A stretch of 7,156 nt of DNA, taken from Chloroflexota bacterium (GTDB lineage: Bacteria; Chloroflexota; UBA5177; JANWHV01). The stretch lies in assembly GCA_025924845.1 (NCBI GenBank), contig JAICHN010000269.1:1-7156 (forward strand), read 5' to 3'. The translations under genes and the position numbers were made by a program. The notes beneath the pieces were generated by a model that saw nothing but the letters and a program-made list of their open reading frames with translations, was not told the origin of the DNA and did no database searches. Each line of letters opens with the position of its first letter. Within the stretch, counting starts at the first letter, position 1. Below are positions 1-6,298 of the stretch, piece by piece.

Positions 1-11
1 TCGTCTAGAGG

Positions 12-57
12 ACCCGCGACTGCGGTCGCGAGGTAGGAATGAACGGCTGTGGCCGGG
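12..57 (+). repeat. Hairpin repeat unit, copy 1 (left arm of inverted pair)
   Basis: The unit reads ACC, six-base stem CGCGAC (15-20), loop TGCG (21-24), stem GTCGCG (25-30), an unpaired A, then GGT (32-34), which can pair with the leading ACC. A tail at 32-57 starts GGTAGG and ends GGCCGGG. It holds a second mini-hairpin, CGGC-TGTG-GCCG. The whole 46-nt unit matches the reverse complement of 176-221 at 38 of 46 positions by my hand alignment. Four of the eight differences are paired stem changes that preserve base pairing. The architecture resembles REP-type intergenic palindromes, but I do not recognise a named family. Confidence 0.72.
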
Positions 58-88
58 TGGGACGGAGTTTGGAACCGGGGTGTGGGAG

Positions 89-111
89 ACCGGGGATTGC
101 AATCCCCAGCA
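89..111 (+). repeat. Hairpin repeat unit, copy 2 (short, no tail)
   Basis: This has the same order of parts as copy 1: ACC (89-91), stem GGGGAT (92-97), loop TGCA (98-101), stem ATCCCC (102-107), one unpaired A, then GCA where the other copies have GGT. The core from 92 to 107 is a perfect 16-bp palindrome. The tail present in the other two copies is absent. It lies between copies 1 and 3 and in the same orientation as copy 1. The stem differs from both other copies yet is fully paired, which suggests that structure rather than primary sequence is conserved. Confidence 0.6.
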
Positions 112-175
112 TCTGCATCCGGCCTGAGCCTCTCGGAACGGTCAAACGCTTCGATCTAGTAAGTTGATGAGCCTC

Positions 176-221
176 CCCGGCCGCAGCCGTTCGTCCCTAC
201 CAGGGGACCGCAGTCCCCGGT
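176..221 (-). repeat. Hairpin repeat unit, copy 3 (right arm of inverted pair)
   Basis: Read on the minus strand, it is ACC, stem GGGGAC, loop TGCG, stem GTCCCC, an unpaired T, then GGT leading into a 26-nt tail (201 down to 176). The tail differs from copy 1 at three positions. If one transcript covered both arms, 25 of the 26 tail positions would pair (two as G-U), giving a long stem across a 118-nt spacer. As in copy 1, the tail contains a CGGC-TGCG-GCCG mini-hairpin. Confidence 0.7.
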
Positions 222-374
222 TTCCCTCACCCCAGGCCCCAGCATCCCAACCGCCCATCCTGTCCACTCCCATGAGCCTTAGCCCGGGGTTCGCGGCTGC
301 GCGTCACCACTCCCCGCGCACGTGACCGCGTCCCCGGCTACTATGAGAGGAGGACGTGCGAGAAGAAAGGGTGC

Positions 375-379
375 GGAGG
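375..379 (+). promoter_or_regulatory. Shine-Dalgarno GGAGG that selects the GTG start at 388
   Basis: GGAGG lies 8 nt before the in-frame GTG at 388. The alternative in-frame starts (GTG 322, ATG 343, ATG 418, ATG 430) have no comparable motif at a sensible distance. The protein starting at 388 also begins just before the LTDAER segment, which looks like the linker of full-length MbfA proteins. Confidence 0.5.
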
Positions 380-387
380 GACGGCGC

Positions 388-915
388 GTGCGGCCACCGT
401 TGACCGATGCGGAACGGATGAAGCGCCCGATGGCGGAGCGGTCGGATCGCGACCGCTCCTTTGTCCTGCGCATCATTCAGCCCGGTCTGGCTGGACTGAT
501 GGACGGCTCGGTCTCGACCCTGGCGCCCATCTTCGCCACCGCCTTCGCGACCGACAAGTCGCATACCACCTTCCTGGTCGGCATGGCCGCTGCCGTGGGC
601 GCAGGTATCTCGATGGCCTTCAGCGAAGGACTGTCCGACGACGGGACGCTCACCGGGCGAGGGAACCCGGTCGTCCGCGGCATAGTTACGGGCGGCATGA
701 CCTTCCTGGGCGGGGTGATGCACACCCTGCCCTTTCTGATCTCCGCGGTCCACACCGCCCTGACTCTGGCCTACCTGGTGGTCGGGATCGAACTACTGGC
801 TATTGCCTATATTCGTTACCATTTCTTTAAGATGAATTTTCTTCTCTCGTGCGTCCAGGTGATCGTGGGTGGGGCCCTGGTCTTCTTTGCCGGGGTGAAA
901 ATCGGCAGTTCGTAA
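388..915 (+). CDS. VIT/CCC1-type iron transporter, MbfA-like membrane domain only
   Basis: The product is a 175-residue inner-membrane protein that matches the C-terminal transporter half of MbfA, the membrane-bound ferritin-like iron exporter known from rhizobia and relatives. The motif QPGLAGLMDGSVSTLAP (about residues 31-47) is the VIT-family signature, and SEGLSDDG (79-86) and GRGNPVVRG (90-98) follow as in MbfA. Five membrane segments are visible at about 33-55, 62-82, 96-118, 124-147 and 151-172. The expected role is moving Fe2+ (perhaps Mn2+) out of the cytoplasm. Family MbfA proteins are about 320 residues and carry an N-terminal rubrerythrin/ferritin-like domain. Here it is absent, and only the linker-like LTDAER part remains. 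An in-frame GTG at 322 would lengthen the protein to 197 residues but adds only a basic, low-complexity leader. The next gene starts 12 nt downstream, which suggests co-transcription. The fold is secure; the substrate is inferred. Confidence 0.82.
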   Translation: MRPPLTDAERMKRPMAERSDRDRSFVLRIIQPGLAGLMDGSVSTLAPIFATAFATDKSHTTFLVGMAAAVGAGISMAFSEGLSDDGTLTGRGNPVVRGIVTGGMTFLGGVMHTLPFLISAVHTALTLAYLVVGIELLAIAYIRYHFFKMNFLLSCVQVIVGGALVFFAGVKIGSS

Positions 916-916
916 T

Positions 917-922
917 GAGGAG
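917..922 (+). promoter_or_regulatory. Shine-Dalgarno for the glutamine synthetase-like gene
   Basis: GAGGAG lies 5 nt before the GTG at 928 and directly after the TAA of the transporter gene. It fixes this non-ATG start. The protein then begins MSHKDLVKQA and runs straight into the conserved GS N-terminal segment. Confidence 0.6.
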
Positions 923-927
923 CGTGC

Positions 928-2268
928 GTGAGCCATAAGGATCTGGTGAAGCAGGCACGGGACGCGCGGGTACGATTGGTGCGCTTTCTGTACTGCGATT
1001 TCAGTGGCGTGACCCGTGGTAAGGCCATCAATGTGGCCCAACTTGCCAATAAGTTGCGCGAGGGAGTCGGGTTGACCCGTGGGCAGATGGCAATTAATCT
1101 GCTCGAGCAGCTTGTGGCGATCGAAGGCATGGAGCCGGTGGGCGAGATTCGTCTCGTGCCCGATCCCGAATCCTTTACGCTGCTCCCCTGGACGCCGAGC
1201 AGTGCCGGCCTGCTCTGCGACCAACTGGATCACAACGGCGCCAACTGGGGCGCCTGCCCGCGCTCCTTCCTGAAGGAGAGCATTGCCCGGGCCGAACGGC
1301 TCGGTTTCACGATCCAGGCCGGCTTCGAGAATGAGTTCTATCTGGCCCGCGCTCTCGACGGCGCCTACGTGCCCTTCGATGATTCGCCGGTGTACAGCGC
1401 AATCGGCCTGGACCGTTCCGCCGCCGTCATGCACGACATCGTGGAGGCGCTTGACGCCCAGGGGTTGGTGGTGGAGCAGGCCATCAACGAATATGGGGCG
1501 GGCCAGGAAGAGATCTCGATCCGCCATGCCCCGGCTCTGCGCGCCGCCGACAACCAGATCAAGCTGCGTGACACCGTGCGCGGCGTGGCGCTCCAGCGTG
1601 ACCTTCTGGCCAGCTTCGCCCCCAAACCGTTTCCGGATCAGATCGGCAGCGGCTGCCATATCCACGTCAGCGTATGGGATCGCGAGGGTACGCGGAATCT
1701 GCTCTATGCGCCGAGCGACCCGCGCGGCCTGAGCGATCTGGGCCGCCACTTCATCGGCGGTATTCTCCGCCACCTGCCGGCGCTCCTCGCCTTAACCTGT
1801 CCCAGCTTCAACTCCTATCGGCGGTTGCAGCCCAGCGCCTGGGCCGGCGCCTACCGGAGTTGGGGTCTCGACAACCGCGAGGCGACCGTGCGCGTGGCCT
1901 CGCCGTTCTGGGGGCGCGAGGAGCAAACCTACAACATGGAATTGAAGTGCGCCGACGGCAGCGCCAATCCATACCTGGCGCTCGGGGCGCTCATCACTTG
2001 CGGCCTGGACGGCATCGAGCATTCGCTCAGCCCCGGCGAGCCCTGTGAAGTGGATCCGGCGAGTTTGAGCGAAGAGGAGCGGCAGGCGCGTCGGCTCCCC
2101 GCCAACCTTACCGAAGCGCTGGACTGTCTCGCCGCCGATCGCTTATTGCAGGAGGCAATGGGCGCCTTGATGGGGCGCGCCTATTTGCAGGTCCGCCGCG
2201 CCGAGGCCGCTGCGTTTGGCGCGGAGGATGTGGACTTCGAGATTCGGAATCACTTTTATAAGTTCTAG
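928..2268 (+). CDS. Glutamine synthetase family protein (GS-I-like, possible gamma-glutamyl ligase)
   Basis: This 446-residue cytoplasmic ATP-dependent ligase has the complete GS beta-grasp and catalytic domains. The N-terminal DFSGVTRGK (about 24-32) is the usual strand before the active site. Visible catalytic elements are FENEF (133-137, metal-binding Glu134/Glu136), NEYGAGQEE (187-195), GCHIH (242-246, His244 matching E. coli His269), NSYRRL (295-300, Arg299 matching Arg321), NREATVR (316-322, Arg317 matching Arg339) and MELKCADGSANPYL (337-350). In the last motif Lys340 replaces the classical Arg359. The segment that carries the adenylylated Tyr397 in enterobacterial GS has no equivalent Tyr, so adenylyltransferase control is unlikely. 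Family knowledge says such GS-like proteins may join glutamate to ammonia or to amines (PuuA, FluG-like and similar), so the true acceptor is open. The start is GTG with a good ribosome site. It lies 12 nt after the transporter gene and 29 nt before the helicase gene. Confidence 0.88.
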   Translation: MSHKDLVKQARDARVRLVRFLYCDFSGVTRGKAINVAQLANKLREGVGLTRGQMAINLLEQLVAIEGMEPVGEIRLVPDPESFTLLPWTPSSAGLLCDQLDHNGANWGACPRSFLKESIARAERLGFTIQAGFENEFYLARALDGAYVPFDDSPVYSAIGLDRSAAVMHDIVEALDAQGLVVEQAINEYGAGQEEISIRHAPALRAADNQIKLRDTVRGVALQRDLLASFAPKPFPDQIGSGCHIHVSVWDREGTRNLLYAPSDPRGLSDLGRHFIGGILRHLPALLALTCPSFNSYRRLQPSAWAGAYRSWGLDNREATVRVASPFWGREEQTYNMELKCADGSANPYLALGALITCGLDGIEHSLSPGEPCEVDPASLSEEERQARRLPANLTEALDCLAADRLLQEAMGALMGRAYLQVRRAEAAAFGAEDVDFEIRNHFYKF

Positions 2269-2286
2269 CGCGTGGCCATGGCCGGG

Positions 2287-2292
2287 AAGGAG
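2287..2292 (+). promoter_or_regulatory. Shine-Dalgarno for the SNF2 gene
   Basis: AAGGAG lies 5 nt before the ATG at 2298 and supports that start over the ATG at 2278, which is in another frame and opens only a short unrelated reading frame. The resulting N-terminus, with LHGLWLPDD near residue 4, fits the usual start of bacterial SNF2 proteins of this type. Confidence 0.6.
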
Positions 2293-2297
2293 AGTAG

Positions 2298-5200
2298 ATG
2301 CAGTGTCTGCATGGCCTCTGGCTTCCAGATGATCCGGGGCAGTTTATCCAGGGCGGCGAGTTCTATCTCTGGGTCGAAACCGATGAGGCCCGCCGGCGAC
2401 CGACCGGCAGCGTTCATCCACGTCAGCTGGGCGCCGAGGCGCTGGCGGAGTTTCTGCGCGGACCGCTAGGTGTACACGCCCAGGCTGAAGTCTCCCTGGC
2501 CCGCACCGCCCGGGAAATCTCGCTCCTCCTCCCCAGCACCGGCGGCTTGCCTTTGCCGTCCCAGGAGTTGCTCCCCTACAGCGAGGCTGAACTGCCGGAC
2601 ACTGCGGAACCGGCCTGGTGGCAGGTATGCTGCCTTCCGGCCCACCCGCTCATTCCTACCCTCAACAACCTTCACTTTCTAGCCCTGCAAGCTGACGGCG
2701 GCTTTCAGATTGGGGCGGATCTGCTCTTCTGGCACCAGTTTGCCCAGACTCTCCGAGAGATCATCGTGCGCGACCGCTATATTCCCGCCCCGCGACTCCA
2801 GGCCGTCGAGTCTATTCCGGGTACGCGCGGCAAGCCGCCCGCCGCTCGCCAGAAGATCCTGCCGGGCTGGGAAATAGTGTCGGACCTCTATGAGGCGTCC
2901 ATTCCTCGCTTTGCCGCCGCTATGCCCATGGTGTGCCGGGCCGCGGCCCATACGCCGGGCCTAAGGGAATTGTTTGCCCCCGAGCCTTTGCTGCGCCACT
3001 TCGCCGAGCATTTGCTTCATCAGGTGGCCGCGGGCACTCCCCTGCCGTTGGGCTTTGAGAAACAGGTAACAGGCACCTTCCTCCACGGGTGCATGTTTCC
3101 CGGGCGAGCGGCGTTCGTGCCCGACTCCTACGTGCCTACTCTGGACGACTACCGCCAATGGCTGCGCTGGCGGACCAGGCTGACCAGCGCGGAGACCGGG
3201 GTCGGCTTTACCCTCTGCTTCCGTCTGGAAGAGGCCGATCCGCGGAACGCCGATCAATGGCGCTTGCATTTTCTGGTGGCGTCACGCCGCGATCCCTCGC
3301 TCCAACTGTCGCTGGCTGATTATTGGTCACTCCCCACCGCGGCCAGAGCCGAGGCCGGCCGCCGGTTCGATGCGCGGTTCGAGCGACGGTTGCTGCTCGC
3401 GCTCGGCTACGCGGCGCGTATCTATCCGAAGATTCGCGAAGGGATGGCCGGCGCGCAGCCCGTGGGGCTGAATCTTGACCTGGATGAGGCGTTCGCGTTC
3501 CTCAAAGAGAGCGCCTGGGTCCTGGAGGATGCCGGTTATCGGGTCTTGGTGCCGACATGGTGGACGCCCGAGGGTCGGCGGCGGGCCCGCATTCGCCTCA
3601 AGACGGCCGCCCCCACCGCCAAGGGTTCCGCGGCTCCCACGGTAAGCCGCCTTGGCGCTGAAGCGTTGATCTCCTACCAGTATCAGCTTGCCATCGACGG
3701 TCAACCGCTGAGCGAGGCCGAGTGGGCGGCATTGGTAGACGCCAAAACGCCGCTGGTCCACTTCCGCGGCCAGTGGATGGAACTGGACCGCGCGAAGATA
3801 CGGCAGATGCTGGACTTCTGGCAGGCGCGGCAACAGGAGTCACCGGAGATGACTCTGCTGGAGGTCCTGCGGACCGCGAGCGAAGCGGGCGACGACCTCG
3901 AATGGGACCACGATTCGGCAATGGCTGATATGCTCGCCCGCCTGGGTGACAAGAGCGCCTTCAGCCCCGTCCCCGACCCGCCCGGCCTGCGCGGCGCCCT
4001 GCGTGAGTACCAGAAACGCGGCGTGGCCTGGCTGGCCTACCTGGAACGGCTTGGCCTCGGCCCCTGCCTGGCCGACGATATGGGCCTGGGCAAGACCCTG
4101 CAAGTGATAGCCTGCCTGCTGGGTGATAAGGCGGCAGGGGACCAGGCGGAGCAGACCCTGATCATCGCTCCCACCTCCGTGCTGGGCAACTGGCGCAAGG
4201 AGATCGAGCGCTTCGCGCCCAGCCTGCGGGTGCTGGTACACCAGGGCAGCGGACGGGTGAAGGAGGCCCAGGCATTCGCCACATGGGCGGAGCAAAGTGA
4301 TGTGGTGCTCACCTCGTTTGCCCTCGCTCGCCTGGACGAGAAACTGCTGCGCGCCCGATCCTGGGGCCGGCTGGTGGTGGACGAGGCCCAGAACATCAAG
4401 AATCCCGCCGCCGCGCAAACCAGGGCCATCCTCAAGTTGCCGGCGCGCCGACGTCTGGTCCTGACCGGCACCCCGGTGGAAAACCGTCTGCGCGACTTGT
4501 GGTCGATCTTCAACTTCCTCAACCCCGGCTACTTGGGCAAGGAAGCACAGTTCCGCAAGACCTTCGAGCTGCCGATTCAGAAAAACAACGACGCCGAGCG
4601 CCGGGAAACGCTGAAAAAACTGGTCGAGCCGTTCATTTTGCGTCGCCTGAAGACTGACAAGCGGATCATCGACGATCTGCCCGACAAGGTCGAGCAGAAG
4701 ATGTTTTGCAACCTGACCCCCGAGCAAGCATCGCTCTACGAGGTGGTGATTGCCGACGTGGCGGCGCAACTTGACGAAGCGGAGGGGATCCAGCGCAAAG
4801 GCTTGATCCTCTCTACCTTGATGAAACTCAAACAGATCTGCAACCACCCGGCGCAGTTCCTGCACGACGGCAGCCCCTTCACCAGCGAGCGTTCCCTCAA
4901 GCTGAGCCGGCTGGCTGAAATGGCGGAGGAGGCGATGGAGAGCGGCGAGAGCATGCTCATTTTCACTCAATTCACGGAGATCGGCAGCGCTCTGGACCGC
5001 TATCTGACCCATACCCTGCACCGCCCCACCTACTACCTGCACGGGGGCACCAGCGCCACGCGCCGGGACCGTCTGGTAGCGGAGTTCCAGGACCCGGATA
5101 GGGGGCCGGCCGCCTTCATCCTGTCCCTGCGCGCGGGCTGGGTCGGCCTGAACTTGACCCGGGCCAGCCGGGTGTTCCACTTCGACCGCTGGTGGAACCC

Positions 5201-5435
5201 CTCGGTCGAAGATCAGGCGACCGATCGTGCCTTCCGCATCGGGCAAACCAAGAATGTGTTCGTGCATAAGTTCGTCACTATCGGCACGGTGGAGGAGAAG
5301 ATCGACGACTTGATCGAGGACAAGAAGCGTCTTTCCTCGGCCATCGTGGGGAACGACGAGGCGTGGCTGACCGAACTGGACAACGACGCATTCAAAGAAC
5401 TGATCGCGCTGCGTCGCGGCGCCGTGGTAGGGTAG
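2298..5435 (+). CDS. SWI2/SNF2 family DNA-dependent ATPase with SNF2-associated region
   Basis: This 1045-residue superfamily 2 ATPase is a DNA translocase or remodeller rather than a strand-separating helicase. The N-terminal half (about 1-510) is the long bacterial extension, with an SNF2_assoc (DUF3670-type) segment at about 390-510 around FLKESAWVLEDAGYRVLVP. The ATPase core follows: motif I DDMGLGKT (593-600, Lys599), motif Ia LIIAPTSVLGNW, motif II DEAQ (695-698), motif III LTGTP (722-726), then FILRRLKTDK and LKQICNHP. The second RecA lobe has motif IV MLIFTQF, motif V SLRAGWVGLNLT (943-954) and motif VI QATDRAFRIGQ (973-983). All are characteristic of the SSO1653-like/Rad54-like bacterial SNF2 group. 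In motif V, Trp948 occupies a position that is usually Gly. The gene ends 4 nt before a SWIM zinc-finger gene, the same pairing as ywqA-ywqB in Bacillus subtilis, so the two probably work together, perhaps in DNA repair or removal of DNA-bound proteins. The exact role is unknown. Confidence 0.93.
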   Translation: MQCLHGLWLPDDPGQFIQGGEFYLWVETDEARRRPTGSVHPRQLGAEALAEFLRGPLGVHAQAEVSLARTAREISLLLPSTGGLPLPSQELLPYSEAELPDTAEPAWWQVCCLPAHPLIPTLNNLHFLALQADGGFQIGADLLFWHQFAQTLREIIVRDRYIPAPRLQAVESIPGTRGKPPAARQKILPGWEIVSDLYEASIPRFAAAMPMVCRAAAHTPGLRELFAPEPLLRHFAEHLLHQVAAGTPLPLGFEKQVTGTFLHGCMFPGRAAFVPDSYVPTLDDYRQWLRWRTRLTSAETGVGFTLCFRLEEADPRNADQWRLHFLVASRRDPSLQLSLADYWSLPTAARAEAGRRFDARFERRLLLALGYAARIYPKIREGMAGAQPVGLNLDLDEAFAFLKESAWVLEDAGYRVLVPTWWTPEGRRRARIRLKTAAPTAKGSAAPTVSRLGAEALISYQYQLAIDGQPLSEAEWAALVDAKTPLVHFRGQWMELDRAKIRQMLDFWQARQQESPEMTLLEVLRTASEAGDDLEWDHDSAMADMLARLGDKSAFSPVPDPPGLRGALREYQKRGVAWLAYLERLGLGPCLADDMGLGKTLQVIACLLGDKAAGDQAEQTLIIAPTSVLGNWRKEIERFAPSLRVLVHQGSGRVKEAQAFATWAEQSDVVLTSFALARLDEKLLRARSWGRLVVDEAQNIKNPAAAQTRAILKLPARRRLVLTGTPVENRLRDLWSIFNFLNPGYLGKEAQFRKTFELPIQKNNDAERRETLKKLVEPFILRRLKTDKRIIDDLPDKVEQKMFCNLTPEQASLYEVVIADVAAQLDEAEGIQRKGLILSTLMKLKQICNHPAQFLHDGSPFTSERSLKLSRLAEMAEEAMESGESMLIFTQFTEIGSALDRYLTHTLHRPTYYLHGGTSATRRDRLVAEFQDPDRGPAAFILSLRAGWVGLNLTRASRVFHFDRWWNPSVEDQATDRAFRIGQTKNVFVHKFVTIGTVEEKIDDLIEDKKRLSSAIVGNDEAWLTELDNDAFKELIALRRGAVVG

Positions 5436-5439
5436 GAAG

Positions 5440-6282
5440 ATGGCGCTACGAAGCCGCACCTGGTGGGGCCGACGTTTCATGGAGGCATTGGAGCGTTTCA
5501 CCGATCCCGGCCGTCTGGCCCGAGGGCGGGCCTACGCCGGCCCACAGCGCATCCTCTCCCATCGTATGGACAAGGGCGTGGTCACGGCCACGGTGCGCGG
5601 GAACATCAATCCGTACTTTGGCGTATTCAAGGAGCCACAATACACCACGACCATCGCCCTGGCCCAGATCGACGGCGGGAGTTGGCCGAAGGTGATCGAC
5701 GCGATCGGTGCTCGGGCCGATCTGATTACCGCGCTGCTGATGAACGAGATGCCGGACCCCATTGAAGAGGCGTTCACCGTCCAGGGTCTGCACCTGCTGC
5801 CCCATGATCGGCGCGACTTCCGCACCACCTGTTCCTGTCCCGACTACGGCGACCCCTGCAAGCACGTGGCCGGCCTGTCCTATCGGATGGCGTCCGACCT
5901 GGACAACGATCCGTTCCTGCTCTTTGAGTTACGTGGACTCTCTCGGGAGCGCCTGCGCCGTGAACTGGGCGGATCGGTGCTGGGCAGCATCCTGGCCGAC
6001 TCGCTCGACGAACCGGAGGCGCCGCTGGTCCCGGCCGCCTCCTATTACACGGTCCCCGTGCGCGAGCCGCTGTCCGACTTGCCGGACCATCGCGCCTTCT
6101 GGCAGGGCGCCAGGCGGCTCCCCCCACCGGTCGCCGCGTCCCCCGGTCCCCTCATTTCAGCGGTGCTGATCAAGCGACAGGGTGATTACCCCCCATTCTG
6201 GCACCGCGACAACTCCTTCATCGAGGTGATGGAAGAGTATTATGAACGGGTGCGCACCAAGAATCGGCAAATCAAGGGTTAA
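5440..6282 (+). CDS. SWIM zinc-finger protein, SNF2 partner
   Basis: This is a 280-residue protein whose one clear domain is a SWIM zinc finger with the pattern C-x-C-x6-C-x-H: Cys131, Cys133, Cys140 and His142 in CSCPDYGDPCKHVAGL. SWIM fingers bind DNA or proteins and recur in partners or domains of bacterial SWI2/SNF2 ATPases. The N-terminal WWGRRFMEALERF, the following GRAYA segment, and the C-terminal GDYPPFW and FIEVMEEYYERVRTKN are typical of the stand-alone SWIM family beside SNF2 genes. A proline-rich stretch around 225-240 probably is a flexible linker. The start at 5440 lies 4 nt after the SNF2 stop, with a purine-rich AGGAAG directly before it, so translation is likely coupled. There is no signal peptide or membrane segment. 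The probable function is to target the ATPase to its DNA substrate or modulate it; this is inferred from context. Confidence 0.88.
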   Translation: MALRSRTWWGRRFMEALERFTDPGRLARGRAYAGPQRILSHRMDKGVVTATVRGNINPYFGVFKEPQYTTTIALAQIDGGSWPKVIDAIGARADLITALLMNEMPDPIEEAFTVQGLHLLPHDRRDFRTTCSCPDYGDPCKHVAGLSYRMASDLDNDPFLLFELRGLSRERLRRELGGSVLGSILADSLDEPEAPLVPAASYYTVPVREPLSDLPDHRAFWQGARRLPPPVAASPGPLISAVLIKRQGDYPPFWHRDNSFIEVMEEYYERVRTKNRQIKG

Positions 6283-6298
6283 GACGCTTCAGACCAGA

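Larger units (their letters stand above)
1..387. other. Gene-free leader region carrying a structured repeat cluster
   Basis: I see no credible coding region here on either strand. The short open frames lack a recognisable protein or a ribosome site. Bases 12-221 are taken up by three related hairpin units, described separately. Bases 222-387 are C-rich, with no obvious repeat and no convincing sigma70 promoter. The reading frame of the downstream transporter is closed by a TAG at 280-282, so no missing upstream domain of that gene is hidden here in the same frame. The promoter for the plus-strand operon should lie in this region, but I cannot place it with confidence. Confidence 0.6.

Noticed and set aside
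303..326. GTCAC/GTGAC inverted repeat as a possible operator
   Set aside because: The arms are only 5 bp in a GC-rich stretch, which is expected by chance, and there is no link to a known regulator.
339..344. TACTAT as a possible -10 box upstream of the transporter gene
   Set aside because: It matches only four of six consensus bases and has no -35 element at a proper distance, so it is too weak to call.
1..387. CRISPR array or insertion sequence
   Set aside because: The repeats are inverted and unevenly spaced rather than direct with uniform spacers. There is no transposase gene and no target-site duplication that I can see.
793..1773. Minus-strand open frame of 326 codons opposite the glutamine synthetase-like gene
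   Set aside because: It overlaps the conserved GS catalytic motifs on the plus strand and has no family-like content or ribosome site.
2272..2469. Short plus-strand frame starting next to the GS stop
   Set aside because: It lies in another frame within the SNF2 gene start. The SNF2 start has the better ribosome site and family-like sequence.
3840..5501. Long minus-strand open frame of 553 codons opposite the SNF2 gene
   Set aside because: The plus strand encodes all SNF2 motifs here. The antisense frame is a high-GC shadow with no recognisable protein features.
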